NCBI RefSeq assembly: GCF_013823965.1
Contig: NZ_PNNA01000012.1
Span: 19,898-83,897, forward strand
Origin: Flavobacterium sp.
Lineage (GTDB): Bacteria > Bacteroidota > Bacteroidia > Flavobacteriales > Flavobacteriaceae
Direction of reading: 5' to 3'
DNA length: 64,000 bases
A program made the translations under genes and the position numbers. How positions within the stretch are numbered: position 1 is the first letter of the stretch; each line of letters begins with the position of its first letter. A model generated the notes under the pieces. That model had not been told where the DNA came from and did not search any database. It saw only the letters and a program-made list of their open reading frames with translations. This document shows positions 44,602 through 52,636 of this stretch, piece by piece.

Positions 44602-45621
44602 ATGAATACTTCAAAAATATCTTTGTTTTCAAAAGTAGTTCTTTTGGTGGTGAGTGCCTTATTTTTTGCTTCTTTGTTGTTCCCAATGTGGAGAATTGAA
44701 CTCGAAGCGCCCCAATATCCCGAGGGATTGATTTTGCAATTGCATGCCAACAAAATTGGTGGCGACGTGCAAGTCATCAACGGATTGAATCATTATATAG
44801 GAATGAAAACCTTGCATACTGAAGACTTTCCTGAATTTCAAATATTGCCTTATATCGTTGGCTTTTTTGGACTATTTGCTCTGGCAATGGTTTTTGTAAA
44901 CAAAAGAAAAGGCGTGATAATTTTGTTTTCGTCTTTTATACTTTTCGGGATTTTGGCTGGAGTGGATTTTTACAGATGGAACTACGAATACGGACACAAT
45001 CTTGATCCAAATGCCGCAATTGTGGTGCCAGGAATGGCGTATCAACCACCGTTGATAGGATATAAACAGCTGCTCAATTTTGGCGCTTTTTCCATTCCGG
45101 ACATTGGTGGTTGGATGTTGATTGCCGCGGGAATATTGTTGTTTGTTATCGTGGCAAAAGAAAAACATTTGATAAATAGAATTTTTAGAAAGCCCAAAAT
45201 TGATGCTGTTTTAGTTTTGTTGTTGTCTTTTTCCTTTTTGTCTTGTGGTGATTTTAAGGTAGTTCCCATCAAATTGAATGCAGATAATTGCGATTTTTGT
45301 AAAATGAGTATCGCCGACGGGAAATATGCAGCCGAAGTTATTACCCAAAAAGGAAGAGTGTATAAATTTGACGACATAATGTGCATGGTAAATTATTGTA
45401 AAGAAAATACCAATACAAAAATGCAGGCTTTTTATGTAAATGATTTCAGTCAAGACAATAATTTAATTCCAGCCGAAACCGCTTTTTTCCTTTCAGGAGG
45501 AGACATTCAAAGTCCAATGCACGGTGGAATTATTGCTTTTTCTAAAGAAAAGGATGCCCAAGAATTTGGAACAAAATTGAATGCAAAACCAATTGCTTGG
45601 AATACCATTATAACAAAATAA
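44602..45621 (+). CDS. nosL: Fusion of four- to five-helix membrane domain and NosL copper chaperone
   Basis: 339 residues from the ATG at 44602 (upstream in-frame start falls in the terminator). Residues 1-200 have about five hydrophobic helices (VVLLVVSALFFASLLF, ILPYIVGFFGLFALAMVF, VIILFSSFILFGILAGV, GWMLIAAGILLFVIV), then a further helix ending LLSFSFLSCG, which looks like a retained lipobox (C215). Residues ~220-339 form a NosL domain with NCDFCKMSI (C230, C233, M235) and YKFDDIMCMVNYC. NosL delivers Cu(I) for CuZ maturation. The membrane half may correspond to NosB-like or another accessory factor. It lies between nosZ and nosD. Confidence 0.88.
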   Translation: MNTSKISLFSKVVLLVVSALFFASLLFPMWRIELEAPQYPEGLILQLHANKIGGDVQVINGLNHYIGMKTLHTEDFPEFQILPYIVGFFGLFALAMVFVNKRKGVIILFSSFILFGILAGVDFYRWNYEYGHNLDPNAAIVVPGMAYQPPLIGYKQLLNFGAFSIPDIGGWMLIAAGILLFVIVAKEKHLINRIFRKPKIDAVLVLLLSFSFLSCGDFKVVPIKLNADNCDFCKMSIADGKYAAEVITQKGRVYKFDDIMCMVNYCKENTNTKMQAFYVNDFSQDNNLIPAETAFFLSGGDIQSPMHGGIIAFSKEKDAQEFGTKLNAKPIAWNTIITK

Positions 45622-45666
45622 TCTTTGTCAAAGTTCTAAATTTCACAAAGATATTTTTCACAAACA

Positions 45667-46890
45667 ATGAAAAAACTCCTTTACATATTCCTGTTTTTTT
45701 CCTCGTTTCTTCAAGCTGCCGTGATTGAAGTTGGATCCAATAAATCCATAAAATCAATCAAGAAAGCCATCGCATTGGCCAAAGTGGGCGATACGGTTTT
45801 GGTGCACAAAGGCTTGTATAAGGAAGGAAACATTATCATCAATAAAAGAATCGTTTTTATTGGCAAAAATTATCCCATTCTGGATGGTCAAAAAAAACAT
45901 GAAGTCTTGTCCATAAAAGCCGATGGCGTAATTATAAGAGGATTCAAAGTCGTAAAATCGGGTTATGCCACGCTCGAAGACCCTTGTGGAATCAAGGTCT
46001 ACAACAAAAATAATGTCATTATCCAGAACAATATTCTCGACGATAACTTCTTTGGAATTTACATTCAAAACGGTTCAAATTGCGTTGTAAAAAACAACAA
46101 GATTAAGGCTTATGGCAAAGAAGAACAACGCATAGGCAACGGAATTCACTGCTGGAAAAGTGATAAACTCCAGATTATTGCCAATAACATTATTGGTCAT
46201 CGCGACGGAATTTATTTTGAATTTGTGACCAATTCAACAATTAAGGGTAATTTTTCATCAAAAAATGTCCGCTACGGATTGCATTTTATGTTCTCCAATG
46301 ACGATGCCTACATTTCGAATGTTTTTAAAAACAATGGTGCAGGTGTTGCCGTGATGTTTACCAAAAGAGTCAAGATGATAAACAATCATTTCGAGGAAAA
46401 TTGGGGCGATGCCGCTTACGGATTGTTCCTGAAAGAAATCTCGGATAGTTACATCATTGGCAACAAATTTTCCAAAAACACTTCGGGGATTCACATGGAA
46501 GGAACGACACGGATTTCGGTCGAAAAAAATGTTTTTGAAGCCAATGGATGGGGAATGAAAATCCAAGCCAGTTGTATGGAAAATGAAATAAAAAACAATA
46601 ATTTTTTGGGGAACACTTTTGATATCAGTACCAACGGAAGTCTGGTTCTCAATACCTTCAACAGCAATTATTGGGACAAATACGAAGGCTATGATTTAGA
46701 CAAAAATGGAGTGGGAGACGTGCCGTTTCATCCCTTGAGCTTGTTCTCCGTCATTACCGAAAACAATCCATCGGCGATGTTGCTTTTCAGGAGTTTTATG
46801 ATCACGCTTTTGGATAAATCCGAGAAAATTTTGCCCAGTATCACGCCAGACAATTTTATTGACAAAACCCCATTAATGAAAAAGTTGTAG
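45667..46890 (+). CDS. nosD: NosD periplasmic copper-centre maturation protein
   Basis: 407 residues with a signal peptide (FLFFSSFLQAAV). It consists of right-handed parallel beta-helix (CASH) repeats, for example NNVIIQNNILDDNFFGIYIQNG, shortened here, and NSTIKGNFSSKNVRYGLHF, followed by the typical NYWDKYEGYDLDKNGVGDVPF ending of NosD. NosD works with the NosFY ABC transporter in building the CuZ centre of NosZ. In most clusters nosF follows directly; here a four-helix-bundle gene with flanking inverted repeats lies between. Confidence 0.95.
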   Translation: MKKLLYIFLFFSSFLQAAVIEVGSNKSIKSIKKAIALAKVGDTVLVHKGLYKEGNIIINKRIVFIGKNYPILDGQKKHEVLSIKADGVIIRGFKVVKSGYATLEDPCGIKVYNKNNVIIQNNILDDNFFGIYIQNGSNCVVKNNKIKAYGKEEQRIGNGIHCWKSDKLQIIANNIIGHRDGIYFEFVTNSTIKGNFSSKNVRYGLHFMFSNDDAYISNVFKNNGAGVAVMFTKRVKMINNHFEENWGDAAYGLFLKEISDSYIIGNKFSKNTSGIHMEGTTRISVEKNVFEANGWGMKIQASCMENEIKNNNFLGNTFDISTNGSLVLNTFNSNYWDKYEGYDLDKNGVGDVPFHPLSLFSVITENNPSAMLLFRSFMITLLDKSEKILPSITPDNFIDKTPLMKKL

Positions 46891-46898
46891 AGTTGAAG

Positions 46899-47432
46899 GT
46901 TGCGGGTTTCGTGTTGTGTGTAGCTCCATAATTTTTGGAATATTGTTATTAATGAGTAAACTTGTAGAAAGAAACTTTCAACTAAAAGGATATGGCTACA
47001 ATTAACACATTTGAAGAATTGGAAATATGGCAATTAAGCAGGGAAATTTGTCAAGATGTTTGGGATTTGTTTGAAAAAACAACGCTAGGTAAAGATTTTG
47101 AATTAAAAAATCAAATGAACCGATCTTCGGGTTCCATAATGGATAATATTGCCGAAGGGTTTGAAAGAAATGGCAGAAGAGAATTTATCAATTTTTTAAG
47201 TTATTCCAAAGGTTCTTGTGGTGAATTAAGATCTCAATTGTATAGGGCATTTGATAGAAAGCATATTAATAATGATGAGTTCGAATTTTTAAAAATAAAG
47301 ACTTTAACCGAAAGTAAAAAAATAGGAGCGTTTATGTCTTATTTGGTAAAGTCTGACAATAAAGGGAGTAAGTTTGATAAATAGTCTCGGGTTAAAGGAT
47401 GCGAGTTCAATCCGCAACTCGCAACCCGTAAC
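46899..47432. mobile_element. Insertion carrying a four-helix-bundle gene, flanked by 18-bp inverted repeats
   Basis: GTTGCGGGTTTCGTGTTG at 46899-46916 is repeated in inverted form at 47415-47432 with 15 of 18 positions matching. The repeats enclose the four-helix-bundle gene and split nosD from nosF. Inside the right end a further hairpin, GCGAGTT at 47401-47407 with AACTCGC at 47416-47422, is present. The GC-rich repeats differ from the surrounding AT-rich DNA. No transposase is encoded, so any mobility would depend on other functions. Target duplication was not identified. Confidence 0.5.
46992..47384 (+). CDS. Four-helix bundle (23S rRNA intervening-sequence type) protein
   Basis: 130 residues, helical, cytoplasmic. 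The family motif is intact: FEELEIWQLSREICQDVW near the start and NQMNRSSGSIMDNIAEGFERN, then FINFLSYSKGSCGELRSQL. Such proteins are encoded in intervening sequences of 23S rRNA genes and at many scattered sites; related proteins are associated with retroelement loci. Its function at this place is unknown. It has no known part in N2O reduction, and it interrupts the nos gene order, so I treat it as an insert. Confidence 0.88.
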   Translation: MATINTFEELEIWQLSREICQDVWDLFEKTTLGKDFELKNQMNRSSGSIMDNIAEGFERNGRREFINFLSYSKGSCGELRSQLYRAFDRKHINNDEFEFLKIKTLTESKKIGAFMSYLVKSDNKGSKFDK

Positions 47433-47454
47433 CCCCCAACCAGTAATTAAAAAA

Positions 47455-48162
47455 ATGATAGCAATACAAAATATATATAAAAAATTCGGAAAATTAGAAG
47501 TTTTGAACGATGTCAGTCTTACTTTCAACAAAGGAGAATGCATTGCGCTAATTGGTCCAAACGGTTGTGGAAAAACCACTTTGATTAAAAGTATTTTGGG
47601 AATGGTCATTCCCACCAAAGGCGATATTTTATTTGACGAGAAATCGATTCTCAAAAAATACAGATACCGCGACCAAATTGGATATATGCCGCAAATAGGG
47701 CGTTATCCCGATTATATGACGGTGGGTCAAATCATCGAAATGATCAAAAAAATTAGAAATTCCGATGAAGTTTTGGATGAAGATTTGATCCAGGCTTTTG
47801 AACTCGAAAAAATATTCGACAAACAAATGCGAACACTTTCTGGCGGGACAACCCAAAAAGTGAGTGCCATTTTAGCCTTTTTGTTCAATCCAGATGTGTT
47901 GATTTTGGACGAACCAACGGCAGGATTGGATCCATTGGCATCCGAAATATTGAAGGAAAAAATTATCAAGGAACGAGAAAAAGGAAAGCTCATCTTGATT
48001 ACTTCCCATCTTTTGAGCGAACTCGACGACATGATCAGCCAAATTATTTTTATGCAAGAAGGCAAAGTCCATTTTCATAAAAGCATCGACGATTTATTGG
48101 AATCAACAGGAGAACAGAAAATTTCAAAAGCAATTGCCAGTATTTTGAAGTCAAATAACTAA
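47455..48162 (+). CDS. nosF: NosF ABC transporter ATPase
   Basis: 235 residues from the ATG at 47455; longer in-frame translations run through the inserted repeat and were rejected. ABC motifs: Walker A GPNGCGKTTL (K40), Q-loop YMPQIGRYP, signature LSGGTTQKVSAIL, Walker B VLILDEPTAGLD and switch ITSHLLSEL. With NosY it forms the transporter that supplies a sulfur species for CuZ assembly by NosD. It begins just after the insertion. Confidence 0.95.
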   Translation: MIAIQNIYKKFGKLEVLNDVSLTFNKGECIALIGPNGCGKTTLIKSILGMVIPTKGDILFDEKSILKKYRYRDQIGYMPQIGRYPDYMTVGQIIEMIKKIRNSDEVLDEDLIQAFELEKIFDKQMRTLSGGTTQKVSAILAFLFNPDVLILDEPTAGLDPLASEILKEKIIKEREKGKLILITSHLLSELDDMISQIIFMQEGKVHFHKSIDDLLESTGEQKISKAIASILKSNN

Positions 48163-48178
48163 ATATAAATTAATCTCA

Positions 48179-48216
48179 TTTCGGCTCCCTCTTCTTTGGA
48201 GAGGGTTGGGGTGAGG
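48179..48216 (+). repeat. REP-like GC-rich palindrome between nosF and nosY
   Basis: CCCTCTTC at 48187-48194 pairs with GGAGAGGG at 48198-48205 around TTT, followed by TTGGGGTGAGG. This sequence is GC-rich in an AT-rich setting and looks like a short repeat scattered in Bacteroidota intergenic regions, as I recall it. It sits in the mRNA leader of nosY and may stabilise or reduce downstream translation. Confidence 0.6.
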
Positions 48217-48231
48217 AAAAAAACGAAAGCA

Positions 48232-48999
48232 ATGAACAGAATCATTAAAATCATATTTCTAGACATTTTAAAAAACAAGATTGTATTGGCTTACACCTTG
48301 ATTTTGGCCCTGCTTTCCTGGAGTTCTTTCGGATTGGAAGACAATTCAGCCAAAGGATTGCTCACGATTTTGAACGTAATCTTGTTTACGGTTCCCTTGG
48401 TTTCCATTCTTTTTGCCACGATTTATTTGTACAACAGTGCCGAATTTATCGAGCTTTTGTTGAGCCAACCCATAAAAAGAAGAAAGATTTGGCTAAGCCT
48501 GTTTCTAGGATTGTCGCTGTCAATGGTGGCCGCTTTTTTTATGGGAGCAGGAATTCCACTTTTGGTCAATGCGCCAGATAGCGTTGGGATAATGATGTTG
48601 GTTGTGGGCTGCTTGATTTCCTTGATTTTTGTGGCTTTGGCATTTTTGAGTTCGATTCTTACCCGGGACAAAGCTAAGGGAATAGGAATTTCCATAATGA
48701 CGTGGCTGTTTTTTGCCCTGCTTTTTGATGGATTGGTTTTGTTCTTGTTGTTTCAATTTTCGGATTATCCCATCGAAAAAGCAATGGTGGCAGTTACGGC
48801 TTTCAGTCCCATAGATTTGGCACGAATCCAAATTTTGCTGCATCTTGACGTTTCGGCTATGATGGGTTATACTGGCGCTATTTTCAAGGATTTTTTCGGT
48901 ACTGCATTGGGATTGACAGTTTCATTTTTGTTGTTGTGTTTGTGGGTAATTATTCCGTTTTGTGTTTCGCTAAAGAAGTTTAAAAACAAAGATTTGTAA
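48232..48999 (+). CDS. nosY: NosY ABC transporter permease
   Basis: 255 residues from the ATG at 48232 (the longer frame starts in the repeat). About six transmembrane helices are visible, such as LTILNVILFTVPLVSILFATIYLYNS, shortened: ILFTVPLVSILFATIYL, VVGCLISLIFVALAFLS, MTWLFFALLFDGLVLFLLF and LGLTVSFLLLCLWVIIPF. NosY spans the inner membrane and works with NosF and NosD for NosZ maturation. It is followed by the truncated haemoglobin gene after 11 bases. Confidence 0.93.
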   Translation: MNRIIKIIFLDILKNKIVLAYTLILALLSWSSFGLEDNSAKGLLTILNVILFTVPLVSILFATIYLYNSAEFIELLLSQPIKRRKIWLSLFLGLSLSMVAAFFMGAGIPLLVNAPDSVGIMMLVVGCLISLIFVALAFLSSILTRDKAKGIGISIMTWLFFALLFDGLVLFLLFQFSDYPIEKAMVAVTAFSPIDLARIQILLHLDVSAMMGYTGAIFKDFFGTALGLTVSFLLLCLWVIIPFCVSLKKFKNKDL

Positions 49000-49010
49000 A
49001 AAGTTAAAAA

Positions 49011-49382
49011 ATGAAAACAGATATCAAAAATAGGGCAGATATTGAAAAATTGGTAACTATTTTTTATGGTAGAGTGATGAAAGATCCAGCAATCAGCTAC
49101 TTTTTTAATGATGTGGCCAAAGTAAACTGGGAGAATCATTTGCCTAAAATGTGTGATTTTTTTGAAAACATTTTACTGTCTTCCGGGAATTACGATGGAA
49201 ATCCAATGTCTGCACACGAAGAATTGCACAAAAAAAGTGAAGTAAAAGGAGAACATTTTCATTACTGGAACACCTTGTTTGATGCCACGGTCGATGAATT
49301 GTTTTCAGGTGCAAAAGCGGATGAAATCAAGCAAAGAGCCACGAATATAGCTGCGGCAATGATGCAAAAGGCGCATCGATAA
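49011..49382 (+). CDS. Truncated haemoglobin
   Basis: 123 residues with the truncated globin fold: IEKLVTIFYGRVMKDPAISYFF at the N-terminus (helix B region with Tyr), HLPKMCDFFENILL, and the proximal His probably in GEHFHYWNTLFDATVDELF. The pattern fits group III truncated globins. Such globins bind NO and O2 and can protect against nitrosative stress, which agrees with its place at the end of the nos operon. Being 11 bases after nosY, it is probably on the nos transcript; a good hairpin terminator follows. Confidence 0.88.
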   Translation: MKTDIKNRADIEKLVTIFYGRVMKDPAISYFFNDVAKVNWENHLPKMCDFFENILLSSGNYDGNPMSAHEELHKKSEVKGEHFHYWNTLFDATVDELFSGAKADEIKQRATNIAAAMMQKAHR

Positions 49383-49444
49383 TTTTTTTGTAAAATTCGA
49401 GCAGTCGAGAATCATTGTAAGAAGTAGAGTGTAATTATTTCCAT

Positions 49445-49481
49445 AAAAAAAGCGTGAGTTGCAACAACTCACGCTTTTTTA
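49445..49481. terminator. Bidirectional terminator between the globin and fasciclin genes
   Basis: AAAAAAGCGTGAGTTG at 49446-49461 pairs perfectly with CAACTCACGCTTTTTT at 49465-49480 across a CAA loop. A and T runs on both sides allow use in both directions for the two convergent genes. Confidence 0.92.
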
Positions 49482-49509
49482 TTTAACCTATAGAAGCGAA
49501 TTAATAATT

Positions 49510-50064
49510 TTATTTTGGAAGCAATACATCGCCAATTACGTGGATAATTCCGTTTGATGTTGGAATGGAAGCTACAATTTCTGAACCGTTGACAAAGGTT
49601 TTGTCTCCTTTTTTAGTGATTTTTACTTTACCTCCAAAGACCATGTCAAACTCCTGGCCATCTTGCATGTATTCTGTTTTCAAAGTACCCACATAAGTGT
49701 GATAGCCTAAAATATTAGCCAAGTCTTCCTTTTTCTCTGGTTTCAACAAACCTTCAACAGTTCCGGCAGGAAGTTTGTCGAAAGCGGCATTGGTTGGTGC
49801 AAAAACGGTAAATGGTCCGGCATTGCTTAACGCATCTACCAATCCGGCAGCTTTTACGGCGGTAACCAGTGTAGTGTGGTCTTTACTTCCCGCTGCAACC
49901 TGCACAATGTTTGGTGCAGAAGTTTCGTCTTGTACTCCTGATTGTCCCGTAGCTTGTGCTTCGGTGGTGGTGGTTGTGGTTTCTGTTGCGGATTCGCTAT
50001 TTTGTTTGCAGCCAAAAACGGCAACAAAACTGGCGATTAACATCAATTGGATAGTTTTTTTCAT
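49510..50064 (-). CDS. Fasciclin domain lipoprotein
   Basis: 184 residues from the ATG at 50064, which gives a lipoprotein signal (AVFGC, C19); a Thr/Glu-rich linker follows. One FAS1 domain covers ~50-184: LVTAVKAAGLVDALSNAGPFTVFAPTNAAFDKL, shortened here to AGPFTVFAPTNAAFDKL, then YHTYVGTLKTEYM and a final SNGIIHVIGDVLLP. FAS1 domains mediate adhesion or protein binding. The gene has the Crp/Fnr-type operator at 50120 with the same spacing as nosZ, so it belongs to the inferred nitrogen-oxide regulon; its biochemical role there is unknown. Confidence 0.9.
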   Translation of the reverse strand: MKKTIQLMLIASFVAVFGCKQNSESATETTTTTTEAQATGQSGVQDETSAPNIVQVAAGSKDHTTLVTAVKAAGLVDALSNAGPFTVFAPTNAAFDKLPAGTVEGLLKPEKKEDLANILGYHTYVGTLKTEYMQDGQEFDMVFGGKVKITKKGDKTFVNGSEIVASIPTSNGIIHVIGDVLLPK

Positions 50065-50089
50065 AATTAAAATACTTAAGTTTATGAAG

Positions 50090-50133
50090 CAAAGCACTTA
50101 ATTTTCAAACACTTATTTTATGAGTGCAATCAT
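50090..50133 (-). promoter_or_regulatory. Crp/Fnr-type operator and promoter of the fasciclin gene
   Basis: On the plus strand ATGAGTGCAATCAT lies at 50120-50133. On the minus strand the -7 TTTG (GTGCTTTG, 50097-50090) ends 36.5 bases from the operator centre, identical to the nos promoter. The ATG follows at 50064. Confidence 0.7.
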
Positions 50134-50199
50134 AAAAAGGCTTGTTTTTAACCTTTTTTTAAATAAAATCCAATTTCTAAACTTAAAGTAGAGTAACCT

Positions 50200-50235
50200 A
50201 AAAAAGCAATACATTGACCTTTGCGAATGTATTGC
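50200..50235 (-). terminator. Terminator after the NO reductase gene
   Basis: GCAATACATT at 50206-50215 and AATGTATTGC at 50226-50235 form a perfect 10-bp stem; the minus-strand transcript then runs into a T tract (50205-50200). It ends the reductase transcript before the fasciclin promoter. Confidence 0.85.
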
Positions 50236-50244
50236 AATTTTCTT

Positions 50245-52485
50245 TTATTTATTGGTTTTGTTTTTCAAAGTTAAATCGAATACGAACCAGGCAAAGGCCA
50301 CGATTCCAATTCCGAAGATGCTGTCTCCGATTGCACGAAGCCATTTCAAGAATACCATTGTTGGTTCCTGCATCAATTCAGAGGAACGGGCATACCACAT
50401 TCCTTTTTCGATGCTTTCAATCGCTTGCCAAATTCCTATCGGCAACAAACTCAACATCGCCATCAAAAACAAACCGATGTTTAATGACCAGAAAGTAGTT
50501 CCAATCAGTTTGTTGTTCCATTGTACATTTCGGTACAAGCTTCTCAAAACGAATAATATCAATCCAATTCCAAGCATTCCATAAACTCCAAACAAAGCAG
50601 TGTGTCCGTGCAATGGCGTGGTATTCAATCCTTGAACATAGTACAAGGCAATTGGTGGGTTGATTATGAATCCGAAGATTCCAGCTCCAAGGAAATTCCA
50701 GAATGATACCGCAACCATAAAATAGATGGGCCATTTATAATCATCTATCCATTTTGTCGATTTGGAAAGTTTGTAATTATGAAATGCTTCATAACCGATA
50801 AGTGTCAAAGGCACGATTTCCAAAGCGCTAAAAGTAGCTCCCAAAGCCATCACGGCACTTGGAGTTCCGGTAAAATACAAGTGGTGAAAAGTTCCCAAAA
50901 TTCCCCCAGACATAAATATGATGGTGCTAAATAAAACATTGAGCGTTGCCGTTTTTGTTTTCAAAAGCCCCAGGCGGACAAAAAGGAAAGCAATTACAAC
51001 CGTTGCAAAAACTTCGAAGAATCCTTCAACCCAAAGATGGACAACCCACCATCTCCAATATTCGGCAATGGCAATATTGGTTTGTCTTCCCCACATCAAT
51101 CCTGCCGAATAGAAAAGGGCAATGGCAGAACAGGAAATCAAAAACATGATAATCAAGTTTTTTTCTTCGGTCTTTCTTTTTAATATTGGCAAAAGCGGAC
51201 GTACCATCAATGCCAACCACAAGAAAAGACCAACAAGCAAGAATATTTGCCAGAAACGACCCAAGTCCACATATTCGTAACCTTGATGACCAAACCAGAA
51301 ATTCTCGATTAGATTTAGTTTTTGCATTACTCCAAACCATTGTCCTACCATGGAACCCACAACAATAATCAACAAGGCGATAAACAGGAAGTTTACTCCG
51401 AAACATTGAAATTTGGGGTCTTTGCCGGAAACCGCGGGAGCAATGTACAATCCTGTGGCAAGCCAAGCAGTGGCAATCCAAAATATGGCCAATTGGGTGT
51501 GCCAAGTTCTCGTTACGGCATAAGGCAAGATTTGGTCTAGTGGAATTCCATAAAAACCGGCACCTTCAACACCATAATGGGCCGTAATGATTCCCAACAA
51601 CATTTGCACAATCATCAACAGGCTAACCACCCAGAAATATTTCTTTATCAAATGCATTGATGGCGTCATTCCTTGTTTCAAAAGCGGATCTTCCGCAGGA
51701 GTGGGCAAGGTTTCGTCCTCTCCTGATTTTGCGTGGTAAAAGACCAATAGTCCGATACACAAAATCAACAAAATGATGCTTACTCCGGACCAAGCCATTA
51801 AATCGGTGGTGGCTTTGTTTCCAACCAAATCATCGGCAGGCCAGTTGTGCGTATAGGATACGTCTGAATTGGGACGTTCAGTAACCGTTGCCCAAGTTGC
51901 CCAAAAGAAGAAGGCATTCATTTTGTGCATTCTCGCTTCGTCTTTGATGGAATTTTTGGGGATGGCATAATCTTTTCGCAGTTTGTCAAATTCTGGCGCA
52001 CCCATGAACAAGCCTTTGTAATAGTTGCTCAAATACTTGATGGCCAAAACCCTGTTTTGTGAAATGGTTATGGTTTTTGTGTTCTCGTCATATTTGTTCT
52101 CACGCAAATCTGCCTGCAAACGAATTTTCAATGCCGCTTGTTTTTCCTTGTCCAAAGCATCAAAATTCTTTCCAAAGTCTTTGTTGGCATAAATATTCAA
52201 GATAAAAACAGCTTCCCTGTGAAGCCAATCGGCTGTCCAATCCGGTGCAACATAAGCTCCGTGACCCCAAATGGTTCCCACTTCCTGGCCACCCATACTT
52301 TGCCAAATATTTTGGCCGTCTTTGATTTCCTCTTCTGTAAAAACAACTTCTTTGTTTTCCGAAATTATTTTTTCGGGAACAGGAGGAGCCTGTTGGTAAA
52401 TTTCGTGGCCATAATAACCCAAAACGCAAAAGGATATGATTGTGACCAATGCAAAACCAATCCATAATTTCTTTTCTCTACTCAT
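50245..52485 (-). CDS. norZ: Quinol-dependent nitric oxide reductase (qNOR)
   Basis: 746 residues. It reduces NO to N2O at a haem b3-FeB centre with quinol as donor, in the inner membrane. The N-terminal extension (EIKDGQNIWQSMGGQEVGTIW, residues ~50-220) is the qNOR cytochrome c-like periplasmic domain without CxxCH, and 13-14 helices follow. Haem-copper motifs seen: RTWHTQLAIFWIATAWLATG, YWRWWVVHLWVEGFFEVFA (conserved Glu), GTFHHLYFTGTP (FeB His pair) and PLHGHTALFGVYG (haem His). It stands alone between two terminators with its own promoter and a palindromic operator at 52533. It feeds N2O to NosZ. Confidence 0.96.
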   Translation of the reverse strand: MSREKKLWIGFALVTIISFCVLGYYGHEIYQQAPPVPEKIISENKEVVFTEEEIKDGQNIWQSMGGQEVGTIWGHGAYVAPDWTADWLHREAVFILNIYANKDFGKNFDALDKEKQAALKIRLQADLRENKYDENTKTITISQNRVLAIKYLSNYYKGLFMGAPEFDKLRKDYAIPKNSIKDEARMHKMNAFFFWATWATVTERPNSDVSYTHNWPADDLVGNKATTDLMAWSGVSIILLILCIGLLVFYHAKSGEDETLPTPAEDPLLKQGMTPSMHLIKKYFWVVSLLMIVQMLLGIITAHYGVEGAGFYGIPLDQILPYAVTRTWHTQLAIFWIATAWLATGLYIAPAVSGKDPKFQCFGVNFLFIALLIIVVGSMVGQWFGVMQKLNLIENFWFGHQGYEYVDLGRFWQIFLLVGLFLWLALMVRPLLPILKRKTEEKNLIIMFLISCSAIALFYSAGLMWGRQTNIAIAEYWRWWVVHLWVEGFFEVFATVVIAFLFVRLGLLKTKTATLNVLFSTIIFMSGGILGTFHHLYFTGTPSAVMALGATFSALEIVPLTLIGYEAFHNYKLSKSTKWIDDYKWPIYFMVAVSFWNFLGAGIFGFIINPPIALYYVQGLNTTPLHGHTALFGVYGMLGIGLILFVLRSLYRNVQWNNKLIGTTFWSLNIGLFLMAMLSLLPIGIWQAIESIEKGMWYARSSELMQEPTMVFLKWLRAIGDSIFGIGIVAFAWFVFDLTLKNKTNK

Positions 52486-52515
52486 TGTGTTTGTTTTTTA
52501 TTCTTAATGATAATG

Positions 52516-52564
52516 CAAATATATAAAAACAAAATAATAGTGGACAAATTTATCTACTATTATT
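52516..52564 (-). promoter_or_regulatory. NO reductase promoter overlapped by a 32-bp near-palindrome
   Basis: On the minus strand TATATTTG (52523-52516) is the -7 element, and a TTTG 21 bases upstream is the -33 element. AATAATAGT at 52533-52541 and ACTATTATT at 52556-52564 flank a near-palindromic core GACAAATTTATC; only two symmetric position pairs break the 32-bp symmetry. It covers the -33 element, so a repressor is expected. The motif differs from the Crp/Fnr sites and resembles Rrf2-type operators in form. Confidence 0.7.
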
Positions 52565-52585
52565 TTTTTGAAAAATTAAATCCAT

Positions 52586-52608
52586 AAAAAAAGCCTTTCT
52601 AAAAGGCC
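52586..52608 (-). terminator. Terminator after the 12-helix membrane protein gene
   Basis: GCCTTT at 52593-52598 pairs with AAAGGC at 52602-52607; on the minus strand the stem runs into seven T. It separates the crp operon from the NO reductase promoter. Confidence 0.75.
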
Positions 52609-52636
52609 TTGGTTATAATTTGTTTTGTTCGGGAAT

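Noticed and set aside
49402..49415. CAGTCGAGAATCAT as a further Crp/Fnr site
   Set aside because: Only the ATCAT half matches, the left half is unlike ATGA, and no promoter with the fixed spacing follows.
49775..50101. Open frame opposite the fasciclin gene
   Set aside because: It is antisense to a clear FAS1 lipoprotein and its promoter; low-complexity Val-rich translation is an artefact.
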